Assembly: GCF_003363775.1 (NCBI RefSeq)
Contig: NZ_CP031376.1
Span: 930,001 to 994,000, forward strand
Source of the DNA: Spiroplasma alleghenense
GTDB lineage: Bacteria; Bacillota_I; Bacilli_A; Mycoplasmatales; Mycoplasmataceae
DNA: 64,000 nucleotides
Reading direction: 5' to 3'
The notes under the pieces were generated by a model, which was not told where the DNA came from, made no database searches, and saw nothing but the letters and a program-made list of their open reading frames with translations. This document shows, piece after piece, positions 31,365-42,817 of this stretch (its first letter is position 1; each line of letters begins with the position of its first letter). Both the position numbers and the translations under genes were made by a program.

Positions 31365-33230
31365 CTATTTGCTAAAATCTTTTAATCTTATTCTAGTCGG
31401 AGCCTCTCCAAATTCTGCAGGCTGACTATTCAACCTTTTAGGAACAATCATTAGTAGAGGACTGGGATTTAGAAGCAAATTAAAATTTTCACCTGTACCA
31501 CTTATTCCAAAAGAAAAGTGTTCCATTTCTATTAAATTATCACTTTTATCTAATGAATAAATATAACCATTACTATTTATTTTATAATAAGATTTATCAA
31601 AATCCATGGCAGGGTAAGTGTAGAAGGTGTTAATAAAATCTTTAATATCTGGATCAACAGACATCAGTTTTTTTCTTGTATTTTCCAAAGCAGCAATTTG
31701 GATTATTCTGGCATCATATTTTACATTAACCTCTAGTTCGTTTAAAATTTCCTCTGGTAATGTTAAATTATAAATAAAATCAGGGTTTTGGCCAATATCA
31801 AAATTTGAATACCCTAAAAATTCTCTACAAAATTTAAGTCAAGCCATACCGGCATTATAAGCATATTCAATCGTATTTTCAAAGCTAGTAATTTGACGAT
31901 TTACAATAAAATAATTAGGCATTTCAATTGTTATATCATTTCCTGTTCCATTTTCTTTGTAAGTTAATGAAATTTTTTTTAAGTCAGTTCCTCATATCGC
32001 AATTGTTTTTTTATCTTTTTCTTTATCAATTTTAAATTTGGAAGCAGCCAATTTTTCAGTAAAATATTTCATATAATTATTTGATTCATCTAAAAAATAA
32101 TCTATATGATAATGGTTAATACTTCAAGAGCTCTCTGTGTCTTTTTCAATAAATTCTCGAATTTCTTTAGGTACTACAAACTTAAAAACTTGATACAAAG
32201 GTGAATCAGAAAGATTTTGGTCTCCATCAGTTTCAGCCATTTTTCTTGCAAAATTTTCTATTTCTTGATTTCCATTAGAAGTTAAAGTGCTGATTAATTG
32301 GTTCATTTTTATATCATCGCCAATGGTATCTCATCCAAAATTAGAAACAGAATTGGTTACTCCAGATCCAAAAGCACTATAAAGTTTATTTGTAATCAAA
32401 TTTGAATTGTTTACGTCAATGGAAAACCTTTCAGACTGTTCAACTTTTTCACTGGCATCTATAACTGCTTCACTTATTCTAGATTTTATCGATTCACTAC
32501 TATTGATTGTTTCTGAAATATCTAAAAAATTACCGCTATTGCTGATAAAAGACATTGAATTTACATATTTATCAGACTCCAATTGTTCTCTAATTGAAAT
32601 TGACAACTGGTTTAGGCTTTCTGCAATATCGACATCATTAAAGATATTCATTATTTCATTTCAAAAGATTTCGTTATTTGATGAACCACCATCAGCTTCA
32701 AGAATTTGAATTTGAAAATCAAATTTAAAAATTATTGATACTACATCATCTGATTTTTTTATTAATTGAATTGAATCTGTTTCAAATTGTCCACTAAAAG
32801 GGCTTGAGCTATTTACTAAAATTGGTTTAAAATTAATATTTTGAGTAATATTCTTATTAATGTCATTTTTTAATTTTTCTATATCAACAATATTTTTGAG
32901 GTCCTTTGAAATATTGTTAAAACTAGCGTGACTTGAAGGTATTTTAAAATCATTAGTTCCTTGCTCATTCAAAATATCCAAAATTCTTTTAATACTTATA
33001 CTTTCAAATTTATTTTGAGCGGCTTGGTTTTCCAATAGTAAAAAATCAGTAAAATCTTGGTCTAGATTTCGCTTTATAATTTCGGTTGTTTCATCAATTA
33101 ACTGCTTTTTTAAAGCATCGTAATCAAACTCTTTACCTTTATTTGAATCTCCTTTTTTACATGCAACAACACTTAGGGGTGCCGAAACGGCTAGAGTTGT
33201 TGCAGCAAAAATGCTTAATAATTTCTTCAT
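31365..33230 (-). CDS. tandem paralogous lipoprotein 1 (MOLPALP-type)
   Basis: 621 residues, last of four tandem paralogues. Signal peptide and lipobox (SVVAC, Cys24) followed by KKG. Shared blocks in order: FDYDALKKQLIDE, a helical part, INFKPILVN near 135, VVSIIFKFDFQI, the SMSFISNSGNFL strand, KKTIAIWGTDLKKISL near 400, SYYKINSNGYIYSL near 545 and a C-terminal FGEAPTRIRL end. The layout fits the mollicute lipoprotein family named MOLPALP at NCBI (recalled, not searched). A surface protein of unknown role. Only 15 bases separate it from paralogue 2. Confidence 0.85.
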
Positions 33231-33245
33231 TATTTGGCCTCCTTT

Positions 33246-35096
33246 TTATTTTTTAAAATCTATAATTTTTCACTTTGTTGGAGAATCTCCGAATTGATCT
33301 GGTTGGCTATTTTTTCTGCCTAAAAAATTTCTATATTGATTTATTTCGTTTCTAGCATCATTGAAGTCAACCCCGCCTCCTCTTCAACTCACTGAAGGGA
33401 ATTGAAATCCCATCATTTCGCCGTTAGGGCCGAATGAATAAATATAACCATCTGAATTTATTTTAATAAAGGCTTCCGAATTTTCATAAGCTGGAAAAAT
33501 TGAGAAATAACTTATAAATTCTTTTGCTAAATTATTATTTATCGAAATATCTTCGAGTGCTTTTTCAAAAGCAGCCAATATAATTGTGCGAGAATTATAA
33601 GATACTCCCACTTCTAGTTCTTCGATTATATCAGGTGGCAATTCAAGATTATAAATCATTTCTGGGTTTTCATTGACATTAAAATTTTCATAACCAAAAA
33701 ATTTTCTTAATAATTCAAGTCAAGAAACATTAAATTTATACGTAAATTCATTGGTGTCATCTAAACTCGTTTCCTGACGATTTATCAAATAAAAATCAGG
33801 CATTTCAATAGTTATTTCTGTATTAGAATAAGTTTCTGTGTAAGTTACTGAAATATTTTCTAAATCTGTTCCTCATATGGCAATGGTTTTTTTGTCATCA
33901 TCATGGTCTATTTTTAATTTTGAATTCAGGATTCTTTTTTTGAATAGCTTAAATAGATTTTCATTATTTAGATATTCTTCGATGTTGTAGTGATTAATTG
34001 CAATCGAACTTGTTTCATCATTTAATACAAAATTTTGAACAGCTTTGCTAGGGCTCATTTTTTGAAAGCGCGAAAGCGTAACGTCGTCAAATGATCTTTG
34101 GGACATTTTTCTTGATCAATTTTCTATTTCTTCAGAACCTCTTGAAATCAACGCACTAAGCAGCCCTTCCGTCCATACATCATCTTCAAAACTATCTCAA
34201 GTCCCCGCACTGAAACTGTATGATTGACTTTCTCCGGGTATAATATAATTTTTGTTAGTTTTTAAGTTTTTATTTTCCAAGTTAATAGTAAATCGTTCTG
34301 AATTTTCAGTCAATTTTTGCGCTTCATCTACCGCTTCGTTTATTTTTGATTTTATGGAAGAATCTGCATTAATTTTTTCTGTAACTTCTAGAAAATTGCC
34401 ACTATTGCTGATAAAAGAAAATGAGTTACTATATTTGTCCGATTCTAATTGCTTCACAATTGATTGTGATAAATCATTTAAGTCGTCCACAATATTAATA
34501 TCTTCAAAAATATTCATTATTTGATGGAAATTAATTGATTCATTTAATACATCACCATTTGCTTCTTGAAGTGCCAAATTAAAACCGAAATTGAATTCAA
34601 TTGATACTACTTCGTTTGATTTTTTTAATAATTTTATTGATTTAGTTTCAACATCATTTTTAAACGGACTTTGCCCATTAATTAAAATTGGTTTAAAATT
34701 GATATTTTGAACAATGTTTTTATTTATCTCATTACCTAATTTTGCTAAATCAATTACACCCTTTAAATCTTTTGATATGTTAATAAAATTTGTAGAGTTT
34801 TGGTTTAATTGTAAGCTATCAACATCTTCTTGAGAAAGAATATCTAAAATTTTTATAATGCTAATTGAATCAAACTTTTTTTGAGCTTCTTCGTCTTTTA
34901 AGAATAAATATTTTTCAAAATCTTGATTAATATTTTCATTAATAATTAGTGTCATCTCATCAATTAACTGCTTTTTTAAGGCATCATAATCAAATTCTTC
35001 ACCATTATCTGAATTACCTTTTTTACATGCAACAACACTTAGAGGTGCTGAAACTGCTAAAGTTGTTGCAGCAAAAATGCTTAATAATTTCTTCAT
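33246..35096 (-). CDS. tandem paralogous lipoprotein 2
   Basis: 616 residues. Its signal peptide is nearly identical to that of paralogue 1 (MKKLLSIFAATTLAVSAPLS), pointing to recent duplication, while the mature parts are diverged. Shared blocks: FDYDALKKQLIDEM, INFKPILINGQSPFKND, FSFISNSGNFLEV, KKTIAIWGTDLENISV, AFIKINSDGYIYSF, and a FGDSPTKWKIIDF end. The start uses AAGGAGG. A long AT-rich palindrome lies directly upstream. Confidence 0.88.
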
Positions 35097-35116
35097 TATT
35101 TTGCCTCCTTTTAATT

Positions 35117-35154
35117 TTATTAATAATAACACATATCAGTGTTATTATTAATAA
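35117..35154. repeat. 16-base-pair inverted repeat before lipoprotein 2
   Basis: A perfect inverted repeat, arms 35117-35132 and 35139-35154, loop ATATCA. There is no U-run on the minus strand, so it is not a usual terminator. Its core AACAC-ATATCA-GTGTT recurs upstream of lipoprotein 4. It could be an operator, an mRNA stabiliser or a recombination hot spot. Confidence 0.8.
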
Positions 35155-35189
35155 AAAAATTGAAATTTTATATTTTTAAATATGTTGAG

Positions 35190-37040
35190 TTATCGAATTC
35201 ATGAAGATATTCTTCATTTAGTCGCTTCTTCACCAAATTCTTCTGGTTGACCAGGATATCTTTTCGGGAAGATTCTATATTGATAGTTAGGATTTTCTAA
35301 AGGTTCCAGATCTCCTTCACCTTGTCATCGAAATATTGCCATAGTGTTTTCCTGTTTAATTCCATCTGCATTGAATGAATAAATGTAACCACTAGAATTA
35401 ATTTTTATGTAGGAGTCTTGTAGTGTTGTTGGGATTATAACAAAACCATTAATTAGCTCGCTAATAATAGGATTACTTATTGAAGTTCTTTTAATTGTTT
35501 CCTCTAGTGCCGCCTTCATTATCGGTGCAGAATTGTATGAAATACCCACTTCGAGATTTTTGGTTACATCTTCGGGTAAAGAGATATTATAAACCATTTC
35601 AGGATTTTCATTTATATTAAAATTTTCAAAACCAAAAAAGTTACGACAAACTTCGAGAAATCCTATATTGAATTGGCGGTTTAATTCATTAGTATCTATC
35701 ATGCTGGTTCTTTGACGGTTGAAAGTAAAATAGTCGGGCGTTGTCACTTTTATTTCTTCCTTGGTATCAGGGTCTGTGTATGTTAAAAAAATGTTTTCAA
35801 GGGTAGTTCCTCAAATTGCTATTGTTTTTTTATCTTCAATTTTATCAATTTTGAATTTGGAATCAGCTATTTTGGCACTTAAATAAGGGAATAGGTTTTT
35901 ATTTTTCATATAGTAGTCCAGATTGTAATGGTTCACAGCCCAAGAACTGTTTTCATCTTCTAAAAGCAATGATGCAACTTCATTTTGAACTTTAAATGGA
36001 TGAATTGCCCTCATAAATTCCAAGTTTTTATTGGCATTTGCTTCTTCAACCATTCTCTGAGCTAATATGTTGATTTTTTCCATTCCCAAAGAAGTAATAG
36101 CGCTGAATAATCCCTCTGTTCAAGAATCATCTTCTAAAGTATTTCATTCTCTATTAATTCAATTTTCAGTTTTTGATTCTCCAAAAACTGTATAAAGTTT
36201 TTCTGTTACTAAATTAGATTCTTGAGTGTCGATAATAAATCCTTGAGAATTTTCAACATTTGATTGGGCTTCAATAACCGCTTCTTTTATAGTTGATTTT
36301 ATTGAAAAATCACTATTTATTTTGTCTATGCCTTTAGAAAAATCACCACTATCACTGGTGAAAACCATCGAATTAACATATTTTTCAGATTCAAGCTGTT
36401 CTTTAACGCTTTCAGATAGTTCATTAATGGTTTTGGCAACATCAGCGTCTTTAAAAAGATTGATAAATTGTTTATTTATAATAGTTTCATTTAATGTAAT
36501 ACCTTCAGAATTATTAATTTGCAAATTAAATCCAAAATCAAAAACCATTTCTACAACACCATCTGATTTTTTGAGCAATTTAATCGAATTAACTTCATAG
36601 TCATTTTTAAATGGGCTACCATTTACAAGAATTGGTTTAAAGTTAATATTTTTAACAATTTTTTCATTAATGTCAGAATTGATTTTAGTTAAATCAACAA
36701 TTCCTTTAAGATCTTTTGAAATGTCTTTAAAATTTTGAGAATTAAAAGGTAATTGAAGTTCGTTCTTACCTTGTTCTTCAAGAATATTTAAAAATTTTGA
36801 AATACTAATCGATTCAAATTGATTTTCTGCTACCTGGTTTTCTAATAATTGATAATTTTTAAAATCTTGATTAAGATTTAAACTAATAATTTCAGAAACC
36901 TCTTGAATTAATTTATTTTTAGCAGCTTCATAATCAAATTCGTCCCCATCATTTATAATAGTTCTTTTACAAGCAACCAAACTAACTCCTGCAGAACTGA
37001 TCATAGTAATTGTTCCCAATAGACAAAGTAATTTTTTCAT
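35190..37040 (-). CDS. tandem paralogous lipoprotein 3
   Basis: 616 residues, the most distinct signal peptide of the four (MKKLLCLLGTITMISSAGVS, lipobox SLVAC). Shared blocks are kept: FDYEAAKNKLIQE, INFKPILVNGSPFKND, SMVFTSDSGDFS, KKTIAIWGTTLEN, SYIKINSSGYIYSF and FGEEATKWRIS near the end. AAGGAG before the ATG. 41 bases after paralogue 4. Confidence 0.87.
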
Positions 37041-37081
37041 CAGCTATCTCCTTCTTGACAAATTAATTTATCAAAATTAAT

Positions 37082-38917
37082 TTATTTATTAAACGAATCT
37101 ATTCTTCAGTAAGTTGGTGTTTCTAGATTAGAAGTCAGAATTTCTTTTCTTCTAGGTATTCTTCTAACCGCTCCATTACCAACCCTTTTATAATTTACTC
37201 CAGTTCCCTGTAATCAAAATTCAATTTCTTCAAAAGGTGTTGCATATCCATATTCATTGTATGAGTGAATAAATCCTTCAGAATTTATTTTAATGAATCC
37301 ATTATCTGATGGTGAAACCCTAAAACTGCTTACAAAATCTCTTAGACGCGGATTGCTTGTTAAAATATCACTAATAGCTTTTTCTAATGCAGCGTTGAGA
37401 ATCTCACTAGAATTGTAAGAAACACCAACTTTTAAATCACTTAACATATCTTGGGGTAATTTTAAATTGTAAGTAAGATTTGTATTTCCATTAATATTTT
37501 CAAACCCTAAAAATTGTCTACAAACTTCTAGTCAAGCAAAATTCACACGATAAACATATTCTTTTGTATTAATTAAATGGGTTTTTTGCCTATTAATAAA
37601 GAAATAGTTTGGCATATCAACAGTTGTTTTAGTTCCCGATTGATATTCTTCATATGTGACTGAAATGTTTTCTATTTCTGTTCCCCATATAGCAATGGTT
37701 TTTCTATCTTCGGTTTCTGAAAGTTTAAATTTAGATTTTGATATTCTTTCACTAAAATAAGGATAAAGATTTAAATCATTAAGAAAATAATCAATATTAT
37801 AGTGATTTAAAGCTCATGAACTTTCTTCATCTTTTAACAATAGTTTTTGCACTTTTTCACTTACAATATACGGATTGACCTGATCCATGAATGTATTATT
37901 AGTTTGTGAAATTTTTTCATATTGATTCATTCTTAAAGCATAACTATCAATCACATCATAACCCGTTGATGTTATAGCGCTCAATAGACCACCGTATTTG
38001 CCATCATCTTGAATATTTTCTCAATACATCAGATTATTAGTTGATTTTGGTTGCGATTCTCCAAAAATTGTGTATAGTTCACTAGTTCTAAGATTAAGAT
38101 TTTGAAGATCAATGCTATACAGTTTTGAATCTTTTATTGGAATTTTGGCTTCATTAGCAGCTTCTGTTATTTTAGCCTTTAGTAGGATGTCATTGTTCAT
38201 ATCATTTGTTGTTCGCATATAATTACCCGAATTACTCATAAATTCCATTGAATTACTATATTTTTCTGATTCTAACAGTTCACCTATATTATTTGACAAT
38301 TCAGTAAAACCTTTAGCAATTTCTGCATCTTGGAAAATATTCATTGTATGTTTGTAAGTAACTTTTTCAATTACTAAGTTGCCAGGACGGTCTTTTAGCA
38401 TTAAATTGAAATTAAAGGTTGCTAAAATTGAAACAGTGTCATTTGTTTTTTTTGTTAATTTGATTTGATTCAATTCAAAATCATTTTTAAATGGTGACTG
38501 ACCATTAATTAAAATTGGTTTATAGTTAATATTTTGTAAAATTGCTTGATTAATCTGAGTAGTTAATTTTTCTAATTTAACAATATTTGTTAAATCTTTT
38601 CCGATTGCTACAAATTCAGATGAATTGGGTGATAATTCTAAAATGTCAACCTTTTTTTCTGAAAGGATCTGTAATATTTTTTTAATATTAATTGAATTGA
38701 AGTCATTTAAAGCGATGTCATTTTCAATAAATTGATATCTATTAAAATCTTGATTGAGATTTTGATTAACAATTTCAGTTACCTCAGAAATCAATTGATT
38801 TGTTAAAACATCGAAGTCAAACTCAACTTTATTTTCGGTTTTTTTACAGGCCACTACAGACAAAGGAGTGGACACCACCATTGCACTTGCGGCAAAAATA
38901 CTAAGTAATTTTTTCAT
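37082..38917 (-). CDS. tandem paralogous lipoprotein 4
   Basis: 611 residues, first gene of the four-gene operon. Lipobox SVVAC. Shared blocks: FDFDVLTNQLISE, INYKPILINGQSPFKND, SMEFMSNSGNYM, a RKTIAIWGTE-like strand, GFIKINSEGFIHSY, and a TPTYWRIDSF end. GAGGAGG lies before the ATG, and a palindromic element related to the one before paralogue 2 is in the leader. Confidence 0.87.
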
Positions 38918-38939
38918 AATAATGTCCTCCTCTTATTTA

Positions 38940-38966
38940 GATAATAATAACACATATTAGTGTAAA
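38940..38966. repeat. palindromic element before lipoprotein 4
   Basis: Contains TAATAATAACACATATTAGTG, related to the core of the inverted repeat at 35117-35154 (ACACATATCAGTGT there). The right arm is less perfect here. It lies between the upstream terminator and the lipoprotein start. Confidence 0.6.
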
Positions 38967-38971
38967 TATAT

Positions 38972-39001
38972 AAAAAATAACTCTTTTACAAGTTATTTTT
39001 T
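38972..39001. terminator. terminator of the murP-murQ-tauE unit
   Basis: Stem AAAAAATAACT/AGTTATTTTTT (38972-38982 with 38991-39001), eight-base loop, U-run on the minus strand, after the TauE-like gene. Confidence 0.85.
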
Positions 39002-39020
39002 ATATAAATTTAATATTGTT

Positions 39021-39854
39021 TTAAAAAAAGTAATCAATAATCATTTTTATAGCAGAAGCCCAGATTAGGATAATTAAAACTCATTTAATATATATTTCTT
39101 TTTTGACATATTTTTTTAATCAGATTGCTGAAATGGTTCCAATAATTACCCCAAAAATCATTGGTAGACCGTGTACTACAATTAAATCAAATTCTTGAAA
39201 AAATTGATAATTGGTAATCAATGAAACTAGAGAGGCCCCAGCAATTAAGGCATGTGAAATGGGTGCTGCATTCTTAATTGATAATTTACATCAAATCAAC
39301 AAGAGTGGCATTAATATTGGTCCACCCCCCATTCCAGTTAGCGATGTAATTAAGCCTCCAGTTAAAGCAATTATAATAACTTTAAATGTACTTATATAAT
39401 TGCCATCACTTATTTTAAGAAATTGAAATTTCTTAGCATTTGTTTGTTCTACTGTTGTTGATAATAATTTATTTTTAAATTTGTACTCAACTAGAACTAA
39501 TAGGATTCCAATAAATATTAAGGTGATCCCAATAATTAATTTTAAAATATTTGAATCGAATAAAGTTACTAAGTAGTTTCCCAAAAAAATCATTGGGATT
39601 GAAAAAGTCAAACCAATTAAAATAACCAAATAATTAATGCTTTTTTTGTACAAATTGTAGCAAACATTAATTAGCGAAGAAGTAAAAACTAATAAGGTCG
39701 AAAGGAATTTGACCTCCTCAATGGATTTTGAAGTCAACAATAACAATAAAATCGGAACAAAAAGAACTCCTCCACCAACTCCAGATAGTGAGCCTAGAGC
39801 AGAAACTAGTAAAGCTAAAACAATTAATATTGGAATTAATCCTGCTAGACCCAT
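39021..39854 (-). CDS. TauE/SafE-family membrane transporter
   Basis: 277 residues, seven to eight membrane segments. Two inverted repeat halves carry the family's glycine motifs: GSLSGVGGGVLFVPIL near 25 and SLTGMGGGPILMPLLL near 180. Members export sulfite, sulfoacetate or other organic anions. Here it lies downstream of murP-murQ, which releases lactate, so organic-anion export is a possible but unproven role. Its Shine-Dalgarno AGGAGG forms the last codons of the preceding gene. Confidence 0.88.
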
Positions 39855-39857
39855 ATT

Positions 39858-40070
39858 TTACCTCCTGCTTTTATTAAATATCTCAAAGCAAATTCAAATG
39901 ATACTCATTACTATAAATAAACCAGCTCCAACCCCAAGCATTATATAACCTGGTAAACTGATTTTAAAGAAAAACAACACCATACCGATTAAAAGACAAA
40001 AAACCGCTATTAGTCCAACTGTACAAATAGCAATTTTTTGAAATTTAGTTAACGATCCATAAGATCCCAT
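39858..40070 (-). CDS. small membrane protein in murQ operon
   Basis: 70 residues, two membrane segments (about 13-34 and 41-62), ending KSRR. It starts five bases after the murQ stop and ends three bases before the TauE-like start, so it is co-translated with both. It is missed under the standard code because of one TGA. Not recognised. Confidence 0.75.
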
Positions 40071-40075
40071 TTTAA

Positions 40076-40972
40076 TTAAATTAAACCTCGAAGTTTATAG
40101 TTATTTTTCAAGAATAATTCTTGAGCAGCATGGTAGTTAATGTTGTTTTTAATCATTATGGCTGCAAATTTGCAATCCATATCAGCAGCTTGAAGAGCTG
40201 TTAAAGTTTTTTCGTTATCATTGGTATTGGTTAGCTCATTAACAATCTTTATGCAACGGGCAACCAATTTTTCATTAGTAGCCTTAACATCTATCATTAA
40301 GTTGTCATAAACTTTACCGCTTTTAATCATTAGAGTTGTTGAAATCATATTTAAAACCATTTTTGTAGCAGTTCCTGATTTCATTCTTGTGCTTCCAGTA
40401 ACAACTTCAGGTCCTGATAATACTTCAATTACTGCATCCCCATAATTTTGAAAAGCAGAATTACTAGTCATACATAATCCAACCCCAAAGGCTCCAATTT
40501 CTTTGGCATATTTTAAAGCTCCGATTACATAAGGAGTTCGCCCCGAAGCTCCAATTCCTAGAACTGTGTCATCTTTGGTTAAATTAATTTTTTTTAAATC
40601 TTCAATCGCTAAATCTTCAGAATCCTCAGCACCTTCAATAGGAATTCGCAAAGCTAAATCTCCCCCAGCAATATAACCGAAAAACTTATCTTCAACCCCA
40701 TAGGTTGGTAGCATCTCACTGGCATCTAAAACTCCGATTCTTCCCGAAGATCCAGCTCCCAAATAAATTAAGCGACCATTATTTTGAAACTTTAGATAAA
40801 TCTGATCAATTACTTTTGCAATAGCAGGAATTACCTGCTTAACAGCTTTGGCAATCTTGTCATCTTCACTATTAATAAGATTTAAGATTTCTGTGGTACT
40901 TTTTAAATCAAGGTCATGAGTATTTTCATTAACTGATTCAGTTAAAATTTTTTGTAAATTTACTTCTTTCAT
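40076..40972 (-). CDS. murQ: N-acetylmuramic acid 6-phosphate etherase
   Basis: 298 residues, the family length. It removes D-lactate from MurNAc-6-phosphate, giving GlcNAc-6-phosphate. SIS-domain signature IYLGAGSSGRIGVLDASEMLPTY near residues 70-90, GVGLCMTSN near 168, EVVTGSTRMKSGTATK near 195. All the conserved blocks are intact and no frame break is seen. It follows murP and needs the product of that PTS. Notable in a cell without peptidoglycan. Confidence 0.97.
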   Translation of the reverse strand: MKEVNLQKILTESVNENTHDLDLKSTTEILNLINSEDDKIAKAVKQVIPAIAKVIDQIYLKFQNNGRLIYLGAGSSGRIGVLDASEMLPTYGVEDKFFGYIAGGDLALRIPIEGAEDSEDLAIEDLKKINLTKDDTVLGIGASGRTPYVIGALKYAKEIGAFGVGLCMTSNSAFQNYGDAVIEVLSGPEVVTGSTRMKSGTATKMVLNMISTTLMIKSGKVYDNLMIDVKATNEKLVARCIKIVNELTNTNDNEKTLTALQAADMDCKFAAIMIKNNINYHAAQELFLKNNYKLRGLI

Positions 40973-40987
40973 TTTCTTAAATCCTTT

Positions 40988-42724
40988 CTATTTTAATTGT
41001 AAACTCGCCAATTGTTTACGAGCTTCGATTGGGGTTTTAACATATCACACAATTCATGAAACAAAGATTCCGATTATTGTTGCAAATGCAAAACCATAAC
41101 CAATTTTTTTACCTAAACTAATTTCACTATCTTTTTTGAAAATAGTTTTCATTTTAGTTGAGCCATTTAAAGCTATTTTTGAGTAACTAAACCAGCAAAA
41201 TGTTGCCCCAAGCATATAGGTTAATAACAATCCTGATAGATAAGTTAATATCCCAGCAACGATATTTCCATCAATTGTGGTCATCATGATGGCTGCTGTT
41301 AATCCTCCTGGACCTGTAGCAGCATTCATTCCCACATTTATTCCAGCTCAAAAGCTCATCGCCCCCATGTAGAATCCTCCAAATGCAGCAGTAATACAAG
41401 CTACTACAAATGGTCTTACTCTTGGTAAACAGATTCCATAAAGTAACGGCTCACCAATTCCTAAGAATCCAGGAATGATTGCTCCGGTTATTTGTTTTCT
41501 TAATACTGAACCTTTTTTAGCCATTAGTCATAAACCAATGCTGACCCCAACCATTGAGGTTCCCCCCATACACATAATTGGGAATAAACCATTAACCCCA
41601 GTTTCTTGAATTAATGCAAAGTAAACTGGTAAGAAACCTTGGTGTACTCCAAATGTTAAGGCAATTAAGAAGATACCAGCTAAGAAAGCGGCTCCAAATG
41701 GGTTTTGGTAAATGTTAATAAATAATCACGATATTGCAGTGAATAAGTATCCTGCTAGTGGAATAATTAGTAAGAAGTTTACTAATACCATAATAAAGAT
41801 TACTAAGATTGGAGTTAAGATTGTATCAATAGCTCCTGGCATAAAGCGACGGAAAACTTTTTCAATGTTTACAGTCACCCCAGCAGCAATCATGGCTCCA
41901 ATTAATCCAGCATGAGCTGCACCTAAAATCGGAACTCCTGCTGTGGTGTAGTTAACAAATCCAACGGTAAATCAATTTGATTCAATATTGTCTTTGTTAA
42001 TTAACATTCCCAAGAAGTTATAACTATCACCTTGATCAATAAAGATTCCAATAATAGTTGGTCCAACAAATGAACAATACATTGCAGCCATTAAAGCGGA
42101 AATTCCTGGGCTGCCTCCTCATTCTTCTCCAATTCTTCAACCAACTGCAATAATAAACACGTTAGTTAAAACTGTTAATGACAAACTCATTACTTGTCAT
42201 CAAGATTTCAAAGTTTCATAACCTACTCAATTGGGACCGGTCTTATCAGCTAGCATTGGAACTTGTGATAACATAATTCCAGCAATCCCTGAAAGAATTC
42301 CAGCTCCAATAAAGGCGGGAATTAACGGCGTAAATACTTTTGATATTTTACTTAAAAAGTTTTGTACTTTGTTTTTGTTACGATACTTACCTTTATTTTC
42401 TTGACCAGCTTGTTCAGCTGATTTGATTTCAAAGTTGGCTTGATCTAAGTTTTCTTCAACCACTGCTTGAGAAACTATTTCTACAAGCTTACCAAATTCA
42501 ACCGCCACTTTGTTAACAAAGCCTGGTCCTAAAATAATTTGCAATTGATCATCTGCTACAACAACCCCTAATACTCCAGGAGTGGTTTTTAAAACATCTA
42601 AATTTACTTGCTCTTTGTTTTTGACTTTAACACGAAGTCTAGTCATACAATTGGTAAATGAATTTATGTTGTCTTTGCCAATGATGTCACAAATTTGCTT
42701 AGCAACATTTTTAGCATTTTTCAT
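40988..42724 (-). CDS. murP: PTS EIIBC, MurP-like (N-acetylmuramic acid)
   Basis: 578 residues. N-terminal EIIB (1-85) with the phosphorylated Cys in FTNCMTRLRV (about 26), a charged linker with a Lys-rich stretch near 125, then a glucose-superfamily EIIC with ISALMAAMYCSFVGP, GVHQGFLPVYFALI near 370 and GFLGIGEPLLYGICLP near 440. No EIIA domain, as in MurP, so EIIA is borrowed in trans. Placement directly before murQ and after a MurR-like regulator supports MurNAc as substrate. A beta-glucoside permease is the alternative. Confidence 0.87.
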
Positions 42725-42748
42725 ATAAATCCTTCTCTCTACAACTTA

Positions 42749-42776
42749 ATGATATAATTACTAAAAGATATTACAA
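42749..42776 (-). promoter_or_regulatory. candidate murP promoter
   Basis: Minus-strand TTGTAA (42771-42776), 16-base spacer, TATCAT (42749-42754), directly downstream of the palindrome at 42787-42812. Confidence 0.45.
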
Positions 42777-42778
42777 TG

Positions 42779-42812
42779 TAAAAAATAAGTTATGGAACTA
42801 GTTCCATAACTT
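42779..42812 (-). terminator. palindromic terminator, possible operator, between murR-like gene and murP
   Basis: A perfect 26-base palindrome at 42787-42812 with core GGAACTAGTTCC, then a U-run on the minus strand. It should end the regulator transcript, but its perfect symmetry and location upstream of the murP promoter also fit a regulator binding site. Confidence 0.8.
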
Positions 42813-42817
42813 GAAAA

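Noticed and set aside
31365-38917. Insertion sequence or phage as the source of the repeated genes
   Set aside because: Repeats are diverged coding paralogues without transposase, terminal repeats or phage genes.
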